A stretch of DNA of 63,336 nucleotides from JBDTNK01 sp039933775 (GTDB lineage: Bacteria > Chloroflexota > Limnocylindria > QHBO01): positions 1-63,336 of the forward strand of contig JBDTNK010000003.1 of NCBI GenBank assembly GCA_039933775.1. The letters run 5' to 3'. Each line of letters starts with the position of its first letter. Positions within the stretch are counted from its first letter, which is position 1. Both the position numbers and the translations under genes were made by a program. The notes beneath the pieces were generated by a model. The model was given only the letters and a program-made list of their open reading frames with translations, had not been told where the DNA came from and made no database searches. Positions 34,060 to 41,458 of this stretch are shown here, one piece after another.

Positions 34060-35205
34060 ATGCCAACCCTGCCCCAGCGACGGGTGCTGATCGCCGTCGC
34101 CTGTGCTGCGCTGGTCATTGGCGGAGGCGCATATCTGCTTTTCGGACGATCAAACGTGCCGGTCGCGAGCGCCTCTCCATCGCCCTCGCCCTTGCCGTCA
34201 CCCACACCCTCGCCGCGGGCCACGCGCACGCCACGACCGTCACCGACGCCCTCACCGACCCCGGTCGAGGTGGCGCGCTGTCCCCTCACCGGCCTGCCGC
34301 TGGACGATCCTGCGAAGGCCGATGCCACCGCCATCCTGCTGCAGATCGAGAACCATCCCGAGGCGCGCCCCGCCTCGAACCTCAGCCGCGCCGACATGGT
34401 GTACGAGGCGCCGGTCGAGGGCGACACGACCCGCTACTCCGCCGTCTTCCTGTGCCAGGAGACCCAGGGCCTGACCGGTCCCGTCCGCAGCGCGCGCTAC
34501 TACAACGTGGACCTGTGGCAGGACGTGCACCTGCTGACGCTCGGCTTCGGCGCCTCGGCCGGCGCCGTGGCGCGCTTCGCCGCGGCGGGCATGCCATACC
34601 TCAACGGCATCAGCGGCACGTGGCCGTGGTACGTGCGCAGCTCGCAGCGCGCGGCACCGCATAACGTCTACGGAGACATGGAGGCGGCGCGGGCGGACAT
34701 CGCGGGCGACACGCTCGCCGGCCGCGTCGCGCGGACCGTCCCCGCGCTGCGGCCGCCACTCAGCTTCGATCCCGAACTCGAGATCGAGGGATATCGGGAC
34801 GTCGACAGCCTGACGATCCAGACGAACAGCTTCTGGGTCTTCGGCTGGGAATGGGACGGCGATCTTGGCGCCTGGCGTCGCAGCGAAGCCGGCGTGCGCC
34901 ACGTGGATGCCGCGACCGGCGACCCGGTGGCCGCGCGCACGGTGATCGTGCAGCGCGTCGTCGAGCGCGTCGTGCTGGGCGATCCCGATCCCGGCGGCAA
35001 CCCGCGGCGCGAGCAGGATCTCGTCGGTTCGGGCAATGGCACGGTCTACGTCGACGGCCAGGCGATCGATGCCACCTGGTCGCGCGCAACGGCCGACGAC
35101 GGCACGACCTGGACCGTCGCCGAAACCGGCGATCCGCTCGTCCTGCCGCCGGGCCAGGTGTGGTGGGAGATCGTGCCGCTCGAGGCGAGCGTCATCGAGG
35201 GTTGA
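34060..35205 (+). CDS. DUF3048 domain-containing exported protein
   Basis: ATG 34060 gives 381 residues. A hydrophobic segment (about 10-27, IAVACAALVIGGGAYLLFG) anchors or exports the protein. Residues 33-70 are a Pro/Ser/Thr spacer. The DUF3048 N-terminal domain begins CPLTGLPLDDPAKADATAI and includes ARPASNLSRADMVYEAPVEG and GPVRSARYYNVDLWQD. The C-terminal domain has NSFWVFGWEWDG and WEIVPLEASV. Members occur in Gram-positive-type bacteria (yerB); function is not established. It lies between the two LCP genes, so a wall-related role is plausible. Confidence 0.9.
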   Translation: MPTLPQRRVLIAVACAALVIGGGAYLLFGRSNVPVASASPSPSPLPSPTPSPRATRTPRPSPTPSPTPVEVARCPLTGLPLDDPAKADATAILLQIENHPEARPASNLSRADMVYEAPVEGDTTRYSAVFLCQETQGLTGPVRSARYYNVDLWQDVHLLTLGFGASAGAVARFAAAGMPYLNGISGTWPWYVRSSQRAAPHNVYGDMEAARADIAGDTLAGRVARTVPALRPPLSFDPELEIEGYRDVDSLTIQTNSFWVFGWEWDGDLGAWRRSEAGVRHVDAATGDPVAARTVIVQRVVERVVLGDPDPGGNPRREQDLVGSGNGTVYVDGQAIDATWSRATADDGTTWTVAETGDPLVLPPGQVWWEIVPLEASVIEG

Positions 35206-35217
35206 GCGCAGTCGGCC

Positions 35218-36948
35218 TCAGCTGGCGCGCTGGTCGTCGTCGCGGTCGCGGTCGCGGCGCTCACGTCGTGGGCCGGGAGCGCCCAGAAATGCGTCCATGG
35301 CGCGGCGGATCTGGTAGTCGGGGTCGTAGCTGAGCGCCGCGATGCGCCGTCGCGCCTCCGCTGGATCCAGGTCCTCGTCGCCCGACGTGGTGGCCGGGTG
35401 CGTGCCGTTGGGGCGCAGCTCGGCGGGCTCGAGCTCCTCTTCGAACTCGTCGTCCGTCTCGAGGTCCGCGCTCATGTCGGGCGCAGCTTCGGGAACCTCG
35501 GGCTCGGCGACGGCCGTTGGCGCGGGCGGCGGCGTGATGATGACCGATGCCGTCTCGGGCGCAGCGACGGCGGTTGGCGCAGGCGGCGGCGTGATGATGA
35601 CCGATGCCGTCTCGGGCGCCGCGGCGGCGGCCTCGGGCGGCGGCGCTTCGGCCGCGATCGGCGGGGCCGGCTCCCCGACGGGGATGCTGGCCGGGACCGC
35701 GACCGGCAGCGCGCTGGTGGCCAGGCTGCGGCGCGGGCGCGGATTGCCGCTGATCTGGTTCTTGCCCAGGCCCTTCGCCGCGTACATGGCGCGGTCCGCG
35801 GCGATCATCAGCTCCTCGACCGTGCCGCCATCCTCGGGATGGGACACGAGGCCGATGCTGACGCTCGTCGTGGCATCGCCGCCGAAACCCTCGCCGATTT
35901 CCTCGGCCGAGGATCGAATCTTCTCGGCGACCACGAATGCGCCGACGATATCGGTCTCCGGAAGAAGGATGAGGAACTCGTCGCCACCGTATCGGTATGC
36001 CGAGTCGACGGTTCGGATCGAGCGCAGGATGACGCCGCCCAAGGCCCGCAGCACGGTATCGCCGCGATGGTGCCCGAAGGAATCATTCACCACCTTCAGC
36101 CCATCGAGATCAATCATCAGCAGGCAGAAGCCGCGGTCGCTGCGGCGGGTCCGGCGGATCTCGTTGTCGACCGTGGTGTAGATATGCGAACGGTTGAAGA
36201 GGCCGGTCAGCGGGTCAGTGACCGACATCTGCAGCATCCGTGCACGGATGCGCCGCTCCTGGCCGGCAAAGACCGATGCGATGAGCGTCAGCAGCCAGAT
36301 CGCACCGATGTGCAGGCCAAAGCCGAGCAGGTCCCCCGCCACGTAGGTCGAGCGCGCCGGATCGATGGCGAGAACGCCCACGTAGGCCAGCGACGCGATC
36401 GCCGCGAAGACAAAGGCGCCGCGTCCGCCACGAGCGAGCGCCACCGCCACGACCGCCACGTCGAAGCCGAAGACGAACGGTGAAGAGCCGTAGCCGGTGA
36501 GCACCAGCAGGGCGGCCGCCAACGCGAGGGCCACGAATGCCTCGACCAGGCCGACCGTGTTCGCGCGCCAGCCGCTGGGAATCACCTCGTGGAACACGAT
36601 CGCGGCGGCCACCGCCACGATGCCGAGCCCGAAGATGAGCTGCTCGTTCTGACGGAAGGCGCCGGAGAGGCCCACGCCGATGAGCGCCGCAGCGATGACC
36701 AGCCACCACAGGATGCGCAGGATGCGGCGGTAGTCGGCGCCACCACCGGCGTTGAGCTCATGGACGGTCGGGACCGCGCCGCTTTCGGCGTACTTGGTGC
36801 GCAGCTCTGGCGGCTGATGCGTCGGCAGGGCGACATCGGTTCCTGCCTCTTCTCCACGCTGGCCTCGCGGCAGCGCCACGAGCACGCCGATGACGAGCAC
36901 GTTGGCCACCACCACAGTGACGATGAAGAAGATGAGCTCTGGCGACAC
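35218..36948 (-). CDS. Membrane-bound diguanylate cyclase with a repetitive C-terminal tail
   Basis: The protein is 576 residues. One N-terminal helix (5-27) and six or so helices from 75 to 230 form a membrane sensor-like part. The GGDEF domain (about 240-400) shows SVTDPLTGLFNRSHI, DLDGLKVVNDSFGHHRGD, the active site YGGDEF and the product-inhibition site RTVD exactly five residues before it. A 170-residue Pro/Ala/Glu tail follows, with a 19-residue unit repeated twice, and it ends RRERRDRDRDDD. It should make cyclic di-GMP. A TTGCGC/TAGACT promoter lies about 75 bases upstream. Confidence 0.92.
   Translation of the reverse strand: MSPELIFFIVTVVVANVLVIGVLVALPRGQRGEEAGTDVALPTHQPPELRTKYAESGAVPTVHELNAGGGADYRRILRILWWLVIAAALIGVGLSGAFRQNEQLIFGLGIVAVAAAIVFHEVIPSGWRANTVGLVEAFVALALAAALLVLTGYGSSPFVFGFDVAVVAVALARGGRGAFVFAAIASLAYVGVLAIDPARSTYVAGDLLGFGLHIGAIWLLTLIASVFAGQERRIRARMLQMSVTDPLTGLFNRSHIYTTVDNEIRRTRRSDRGFCLLMIDLDGLKVVNDSFGHHRGDTVLRALGGVILRSIRTVDSAYRYGGDEFLILLPETDIVGAFVVAEKIRSSAEEIGEGFGGDATTSVSIGLVSHPEDGGTVEELMIAADRAMYAAKGLGKNQISGNPRPRRSLATSALPVAVPASIPVGEPAPPIAAEAPPPEAAAAAPETASVIITPPPAPTAVAAPETASVIITPPPAPTAVAEPEVPEAAPDMSADLETDDEFEEELEPAELRPNGTHPATTSGDEDLDPAEARRRIAALSYDPDYQIRRAMDAFLGAPGPRRERRDRDRDDDQRAS
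35507..35620 (-). repeat. Two tandem 57-bp repeats in the GGDEF gene tail
   Basis: Copies at 35507-35563 and 35564-35620 differ at only a few bases and encode the 19-residue unit with core ETASVIITPPPAPTAVA. The unit length is a multiple of three, so copy-number change keeps the frame. Confidence 0.9.
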
Positions 36949-37026
36949 CGGCCCTCCCGACCCTGAAATGGCAGATTCAGATTCCGACCGATCGTCGCGA
37001 TGCGCTCGGGACGCCTTTCGGGGCCT

Positions 37027-37055
37027 AGTCTAGGCGGGGCTTCGGGGTGGCGCAA
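37027..37055 (-). promoter_or_regulatory. Sigma-70-type promoter for the GGDEF gene
   Basis: On the minus strand TTGCGC (37050-37055) and TAGACT (37027-37032) are 17 bases apart. The transcript would start near 37020, about 70 bases before ATG 36948. The -10 lies in the palindrome GCCTAG-T-CTAGGC (37023-37035). Confidence 0.6.
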
Positions 37056-37057
37056 AG

Positions 37058-37075
37058 GTACTAACCCCTCAGTAC
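37058..37075. promoter_or_regulatory. Inverted repeat beside the GGDEF promoter
   Basis: GTACT (37058-37062) and AGTAC (37071-37075) flank 8 bases just upstream of the -35 element. This could be an operator for either divergent gene; with 5-bp arms it may also be chance. Confidence 0.3.
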
Positions 37076-37164
37076 TGCCCAATGTGCGTGAACGCACCGG
37101 GGAAGCGGTGCGCGGAGGTCAAAATAGCCGCCGATTGAGCCCTCCGGAACGCCGGCCGCGGGTT

Positions 37165-37173
37165 GCTATACTG
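37165..37173 (+). promoter_or_regulatory. Extended -10 promoter for the second LCP gene
   Basis: TGCTATACT is an extended -10 element (TG-n-TATACT). The expected -35 position reads CCGGAA, which is weak. It lies 39 bases before ATG 37213. Confidence 0.55.
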
Positions 37174-37212
37174 CGACGCTCCGCCCCGTTCTCGCCTTCT
37201 GCCAGGGTGTCC

Positions 37213-38703
37213 ATGACCGATCTCTCGCGCCGCCGACACCCCGCTGTGGCCGCCGCCCTGTCGTTCCTCATCCCGGGACTCGGGCAGGCCTATTCGGGTC
37301 GCTGGCGCCTTGGATTGCTGCTCGGAGTGCCCTTCGTGCTGCTCGTGATCGCGGCGGTGGCGGCGTATTTCCTGGCCGCCGACGCGCTGCGCAACGCGAT
37401 CTTCAGCTCGACCTTCCTCATCGGTCTGTTCATCGCCAACGCGATCCTGCTGGTGTGGCGCGGCGCCGCCATCGGTCATGCAGGGTTGGCGGAGGAGAAG
37501 GAGGCGGCGGCGGTCGCGCCGCGCCATCGGTCGCCATGGGCGATTGGTGCGGTTGTCGTGCTGCTGGCCGCCACCGTCGGGATGCACGGCTACGCGGCAA
37601 TCGTGATCGACCGGCTCAACGGCACGCTGGAGCAAGTCTTCTCCGGTGGCCACCAGACGGAAGATGGTGACGGCGACGCGACCGGTAACCCGGACGATCC
37701 GCTGGATGAAGAGGCGCCTCTGAACCAGCCTGCCTACGAGTGGGACGGCACGGACCGGATAAACTTCCTGCTCATCGGCGTGGATTCCGGGCCGGGACGC
37801 GACCAGCAGCTGACCGACACGATCCTCGTCGTCAGCGTCGACCCGGTGAAGCAGGATGCGGTGATGGTCTCGGTGCCGCGCGATACCGGATTCATGCCGC
37901 TGCCCGATACGAGCGTGTACGCGGACGGGCGCTTCCCACAGAAGATCAACGAGCTCGCGACGACGGCCGATGCATCGCCGCAGGTGTGGTGCCCCGACCT
38001 GCCCGAGGGCGCCGACTGCGGCGTTCGCACGCTGGAGCGATCCGTGGCGCTCTACCTTGGCATCCCGATCCAGTACTACGCGCGGATCGACCTGGTCGGG
38101 TTCACGCAGCTCATCGACGCGGTGGGTGGCGTGAACCTGTGCCTGCCCGGGCGGCTGATCGACGAACAGTACCGACTCCCGGGGTCGCCAGAAATAGGGA
38201 TCGCGCTGCCTGCGGGCTGCCGGACATATGAGGGTGACGAGGCGCTCGCCTACGCGCGCATTCGGATGGGCTTCATCGAGCTGCCCGACGGCACGAGGGA
38301 GCAGCAGAACGACTTCAAGCGCGCCGAACGACAGCAGGAGGTCCTGCTCGCGCTGCAACGCGAGCTGACCGGTGGCGACCTCTTCTTTGAGCTCCCTGGC
38401 TTTCTGGATGCGGTGGCCGAGACGGTCCAGACCGATTTCCCGCGCTCAAGCGCCGGCGACCTGGCCACCCTGATGCCGCTGATCACGCGCGGCGATATCG
38501 AGCGCGTCGTGCTGGGCCTGCCCGAGTTCGTCGAGCCACCACTCGACCCGGTAAACAACTACATCCTCACCCCCATTCGCGATGCGATCGTGGCCGAGAT
38601 GCGGCGCCTCTTCGGCACCGATCTCCACGGATGGTATGTAGGCGGTCCCGATACGGTGCCACCGCCCTTCAGCCTCGATCAGTCGCCATCGCCGGGCACC
38701 TGA
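37213..38703 (+). CDS. LCP family wall-polymer ligase with N-terminal multi-helix domain (copy 2)
   Basis: ATG 37213 gives 496 residues. The N-terminal membrane part begins FLIPGLGQAYSGRWRLG, matching copy 1, with about four helices to residue 125. The LCP domain begins RINFLLIGVDSGPGRDQQLTD and contains VSVPRDTGFMPLPD, YYARIDLVGFTQLIDAVGGVN and ALAYARIRMGFIE. Copy 2 has a four-Cys-containing insertion (around WCPDLPEGADCG and LCLPG/GCRTY) that copy 1 lacks, suggesting disulfides outside the cell. The frame extends upstream to 37,000, but that part spans the promoter. Confidence 0.92.
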   Translation: MTDLSRRRHPAVAAALSFLIPGLGQAYSGRWRLGLLLGVPFVLLVIAAVAAYFLAADALRNAIFSSTFLIGLFIANAILLVWRGAAIGHAGLAEEKEAAAVAPRHRSPWAIGAVVVLLAATVGMHGYAAIVIDRLNGTLEQVFSGGHQTEDGDGDATGNPDDPLDEEAPLNQPAYEWDGTDRINFLLIGVDSGPGRDQQLTDTILVVSVDPVKQDAVMVSVPRDTGFMPLPDTSVYADGRFPQKINELATTADASPQVWCPDLPEGADCGVRTLERSVALYLGIPIQYYARIDLVGFTQLIDAVGGVNLCLPGRLIDEQYRLPGSPEIGIALPAGCRTYEGDEALAYARIRMGFIELPDGTREQQNDFKRAERQQEVLLALQRELTGGDLFFELPGFLDAVAETVQTDFPRSSAGDLATLMPLITRGDIERVVLGLPEFVEPPLDPVNNYILTPIRDAIVAEMRRLFGTDLHGWYVGGPDTVPPPFSLDQSPSPGT

Positions 38704-38766
38704 AATCCGCGTGAGCCACCCGGAGAGCCGCTGCCATCCGAACGGGGCTCGTCTCGCCGGATTGCG

Positions 38767-39525
38767 TCAAAACTGGCGGCCCTGGGCGATCTGCCAGAGC
38801 GTGCGCAGGATGATCCGCACGTCGAGGCGGAATGAGCGGCGCTCGACGTAGTCGAGGTCGAGCTTCACGCCCTCGTCGAAGTTGAGTCGCCCCCAACCGA
38901 GCACTTGCCACAGCCCGGTCAGCCCCGGCGGCACGGAGAGCCGGCGCAGGTGCCACGGCTCGTAGAGGTCAACCTCGTACGGGATCGGCGGCCGGGGACC
39001 GACAAGGCTCATGTCGCCGCGCACGATGTTGAGCAGCTGCGGCAGCTCATCGAGGTGTGAGCGGCGCAGGAACCGTCCGACGTTCGTGACGCGCTCGTCG
39101 CCCTCGATGGGGACCCAGGCGCGATGCCGCATGCCGTCGGCGCGCTTGATGAGGCGGCTGATATGGCGCTGATGCCGGCCCTGGTCGGCGCTCATGTGCA
39201 TGGTGCGGAACTTGAAGCAGGCGAAGGGCCGGCCGCCCAGGCCCAGGCGCTCCTGCCGGAAGAGGATCGGCCCCGGTGAGTCCAGGCGCACCGCGGTCGC
39301 GATCCCGGCGAGCAGCGGGCTGAGCACGACCAGGCCGACCGAGCTCGCGGCGAGGTCCAGGGTCCGCTTCGCGATCCGATAGCCCAGCCTCGTGGACGCT
39401 TCGGGCACCTCGGCGCGCGTCGCCGGCGGCCGCGAGTCAGTCGTCGCGACGACGCCAACGCGCTGCGCGACGTCTGTCGTCTCTACGCTCACGGCGAGGT
39501 GCGGAAGATCCTTCGGCGGGTTCAT
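38767..39525 (-). CDS. Second polyprenyl-phosphate sugar-1-phosphate transferase
   Basis: ATG 39525 with CGGAG four bases upstream gives 252 residues. One membrane segment (about 68-90, ASSVGLVVLSPLLAGIATAV) precedes the catalytic domain with FRQERLGLGGRPFACFKFRTM, VTNVGRFLRRSHLDELPQLLN, SLVGPRPPIPYEVD and PPGLTGLWQVLG. It is distinct from the copy at 22,002, so two glycans or two start sugars are likely. The open frame continues upstream through the tRNA gene, which is not coding. Confidence 0.92.
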   Translation of the reverse strand: MNPPKDLPHLAVSVETTDVAQRVGVVATTDSRPPATRAEVPEASTRLGYRIAKRTLDLAASSVGLVVLSPLLAGIATAVRLDSPGPILFRQERLGLGGRPFACFKFRTMHMSADQGRHQRHISRLIKRADGMRHRAWVPIEGDERVTNVGRFLRRSHLDELPQLLNIVRGDMSLVGPRPPIPYEVDLYEPWHLRRLSVPPGLTGLWQVLGWGRLNFDEGVKLDLDYVERRSFRLDVRIILRTLWQIAQGRQF

Positions 39526-39546
39526 CTGCTCCGGTTCGGTGCGTGC

Positions 39547-39623
39547 GGTGGTCGGGGCGGCCGGATTCGAACCGGCGACTTCCTGCTCCCAAAGCAGGCG
39601 CGCTGCCAGGCTGCGCCACGCCC
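39547..39623 (-). tRNA. tRNA-Pro(TGG)
   Basis: The 77-base gene folds as a full cloverleaf: acceptor CGGGGCG pairs with CGCCCCG, the anticodon arm reads CTGCTTTGGGAGCAG with anticodon TGG, and the T arm contains GGTTCGAATCC. The 3' ACCA is encoded. C1-G72 and A73 fit bacterial proline tRNAs. Confidence 0.97.
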
Positions 39624-39649
39624 CGACCGAAATGAGTCCGGATCGGCTC

Positions 39650-39655
39650 GCATCA
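39650..39655 (-). promoter_or_regulatory. Likely -10 element for tRNA-Pro
   Basis: TATGAT on the minus strand lies 26 bases before the tRNA 5' end. No clear -35 is visible. Confidence 0.45.
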
Positions 39656-39738
39656 TACCGATGTCGTGCCACCCGCTGCTCCGGGCGCGGAGCTCGTCCC
39701 CGGACGAGGAGGCGTCGAGCGGTCCAAATTCGCGCCGA

Positions 39739-39747
39739 TGCTATCCT
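39739..39747 (+). promoter_or_regulatory. Extended -10 promoter for the ECF sigma gene
   Basis: TGCTATCCT resembles the extended -10 of the second LCP gene (TGCTATACT) and lies about 105 bases before ATG 39853. Confidence 0.45.
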
Positions 39748-39852
39748 CCCTACCCGGCTCCGTCACGATCGAGCACGAATGTCCGGATTGATGCAGCTTT
39801 GCCGTCGATCCGTTTCCAGTATGGATGGCGCGAAAGCGGCCGGCGAGGAGCG

Positions 39853-40485
39853 ATGCCACAACCGACGCAGACCGATGACGCCGTCCTGGCCGTACAGATC
39901 GCCGCGGGTGATCGCGAGGCGCTCGGCGAGCTGTACGACCGGTATGTGTCTGTCGCGCTCGCAACCGCGCTGCGCGTGGTCTCAGATCGTCAACTCGCGG
40001 AGGACATCGTGCACGACGCCTTCGTGGCGGCATGGCAGAAGATCGGGCGCTATGACCCGGCGCGTGGCGCGCTGCGGGCGTGGCTGTTGACGATCGTCCG
40101 CAATCGGGCCATCGACCGCGTTCGATCCAGCCGCCCGTCGATGGACATTGACGCGGCCGATGCCCTCGCCCTGCTCACCAGCGGCCCGAACCCGACCTGG
40201 GACGCTGCCGTCGAACGCCTCTCCGCACGCGAGCTGCGGGCCGCGGTCGACAGCCTGCCGCCCGAGCAGCGCACCGCCGTCGAGCTCGCCTTTTTCGGCG
40301 GCCACACCTACCGCGAGATCGCGGACATGACCGGTGTCCCGCGCGGGACCGCGAACGGCCGGCTGCGGTTGGCGCTCGCGAAGCTGCGCAACCTGCTCAG
40401 CGTCGGCGACGCAGCGCCGCTCACCGAAGGCGGCAGCGGTCCTGGCATCGCATCCTCCGAAGTTGCGCACGGGCTCGACCGATGA
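39853..40485 (+). CDS. ECF-type RNA polymerase sigma factor (SigK-like)
   Basis: ATG 39853 with GGAG two bases upstream gives 210 residues. Region 2 spans about 22-90: ALGELYDRYVSVALATAL, LAEDIVHDAFVAAWQKIG and GALRAWLLTIVRNRAIDRVR. Region 4 spans about 130-185: LPPEQRTAVELAFFGGHTY and REIADMTGVPRGTANGRLR. The anti-sigma gene starts within its stop codon (ATGA), a standard sigma/anti-sigma pair. The signal is unknown. Confidence 0.93.
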   Translation: MPQPTQTDDAVLAVQIAAGDREALGELYDRYVSVALATALRVVSDRQLAEDIVHDAFVAAWQKIGRYDPARGALRAWLLTIVRNRAIDRVRSSRPSMDIDAADALALLTSGPNPTWDAAVERLSARELRAAVDSLPPEQRTAVELAFFGGHTYREIADMTGVPRGTANGRLRLALAKLRNLLSVGDAAPLTEGGSGPGIASSEVAHGLDR

Positions 40486-41249
40486 ACTGCCGAGAGGTCG
40501 ATGAGTTCGGTGCGGCATTCGCGGCTGGTGCGCTCGACGAACGACAGCGGCGCGGAGCGCTCGCCCACCTTGCGACCTGCCGGCAGCCACACCCGGACGC
40601 TCGGATGGCACCCGCTCTCGCGACCGTCCTCGCGAGCTCGCTGGAGCCCGTGACGCCACCCCCCGCGCTGCGGCAACGGCTGATGGAGACAATCGAGGCG
40701 AGGCCGCAGGAGCATGCGGCCCAGCCGCGTCGGTCGGTACGCGACGCCGTTGCGCCTCTCTCGCCCGACATGAGTCCGCGACCATTTCTGGGCTGGCTGC
40801 CGCAATCGCTCGCTCGCGGCCTCGCCGTTGGCGGCGTCACTGCGGCGCTGGCGCTGGCGGTGGTCGGCGGCTCGCTGTATGCACAGCTTCGCGACCGCGA
40901 CGACGCGCTGCGGGCGCTCGCGACGACGATCGCCGCCGGGGATGCGGCGCTGCGCGTCAGCGGCGAGGCGGGCAGCGGCTATCTCGTGGACCGCCAGGGG
41001 ACAGGTGCGACGCTGATTCTGGCCGACGTGAAGGCCCTGCCAGCCGATCGGCTCTACGAGCTGTGGCTGATTCCGGAGCAAGGCGCACCGACGGCCGTCG
41101 GGACATTCACGCCGTCGGACGACGAGATCACGGTGGTGCCGGTCGAGGACGACCTCGACGGCTACTCCGGCTTCGCGATGACCGTCGAGGCCGAACGGGT
41201 CGACGCGCCGACGACCGACCCGGTGCTCGTGGCTCCGCTCGAGGGCTGA
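40482..41249 (+). CDS. RskA-like anti-sigma factor
   Basis: The protein is 255 residues. An N-terminal anti-sigma domain (1-75) begins MNCREVDEFGAAFAAGALDE and has HLATCRQPH where the zinc motif H-x3-C-x2-C is expected, so the last Cys is replaced by His. One membrane segment lies near 112-132 (LAVGGVTAALALAVVGGSLYA). The external part is an anti-sigma-K factor (RskA) domain with ADVKALPADRLYELWLIPEQ and VGTFTPSDDEITV. It should hold the sigma factor at the membrane until a signal triggers release. Confidence 0.9.
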   Translation: MNCREVDEFGAAFAAGALDERQRRGALAHLATCRQPHPDARMAPALATVLASSLEPVTPPPALRQRLMETIEARPQEHAAQPRRSVRDAVAPLSPDMSPRPFLGWLPQSLARGLAVGGVTAALALAVVGGSLYAQLRDRDDALRALATTIAAGDAALRVSGEAGSGYLVDRQGTGATLILADVKALPADRLYELWLIPEQGAPTAVGTFTPSDDEITVVPVEDDLDGYSGFAMTVEAERVDAPTTDPVLVAPLEG

Positions 41250-41257
41250 CACCACGA

Positions 41258-41287
41258 AGCGCCCGGAGCGGTGGGGCTCCGGGCGCT
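41258..41287. terminator. Strong hairpin after the anti-sigma gene
   Basis: AGCGCCCGGAGC (41258-41269) pairs perfectly over 12 bp with GCTCCGGGCGCT (41276-41287) around a 6-base loop, 9 bases after the stop. There is no T-tract. It may terminate in both directions. Confidence 0.65.
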
Positions 41288-41312
41288 CGTGATCGGTGCG
41301 GCGAACCGCGGC

Positions 41313-41416
41313 TCAGCGGTTCCGACGCCTCGCGAAGGCGAGGAGGCCGCCGAACGAAACGGCGGACGCCGAGGCGGCGATCAGGAGCCACGGAAGTGCC
41401 GGCCCCGAACCGGCAT
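41313..41416 (-). pseudogene. Possible remnant: C-terminal membrane anchor of a surface protein
   Basis: A minus-strand frame without a start codon encodes PALPWLLIAASASAVSFGG, LLAFARRRNR and a stop. This is the hydrophobic-segment-plus-Arg tail common at the ends of exported wall proteins. It is only 34 residues and is closed by TGA upstream, so it is a gene remnant at best. The strong hairpin at 41,258 lies just past its stop. Chance coding is possible. Confidence 0.35.
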
Positions 41417-41446
41417 ATCACTCGGTCTCACGGTCGAGCTGGCTTG

Positions 41447-41452
41447 CATAAT
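41447..41452 (+). promoter_or_regulatory. Likely -10 element, leaderless MFS transcript
   Basis: CATAAT, preceded directly by TTG, ends 6 bases before GTG 41459. No Shine-Dalgarno lies between them. Confidence 0.5.
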
Positions 41453-41458
41453 CCGGCG

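Noticed and set aside
38767..39672. Longer start for the second sugar transferase
   Set aside because: The extra 49 residues are the translated tRNA-Pro gene and its flank; ATG 39525 has a ribosome-binding site.
41063..41458. N-terminal extension of the MFS protein
   Set aside because: It overlaps the anti-sigma gene and the hairpin and has no membrane-protein character; homology begins at GTG 41459.
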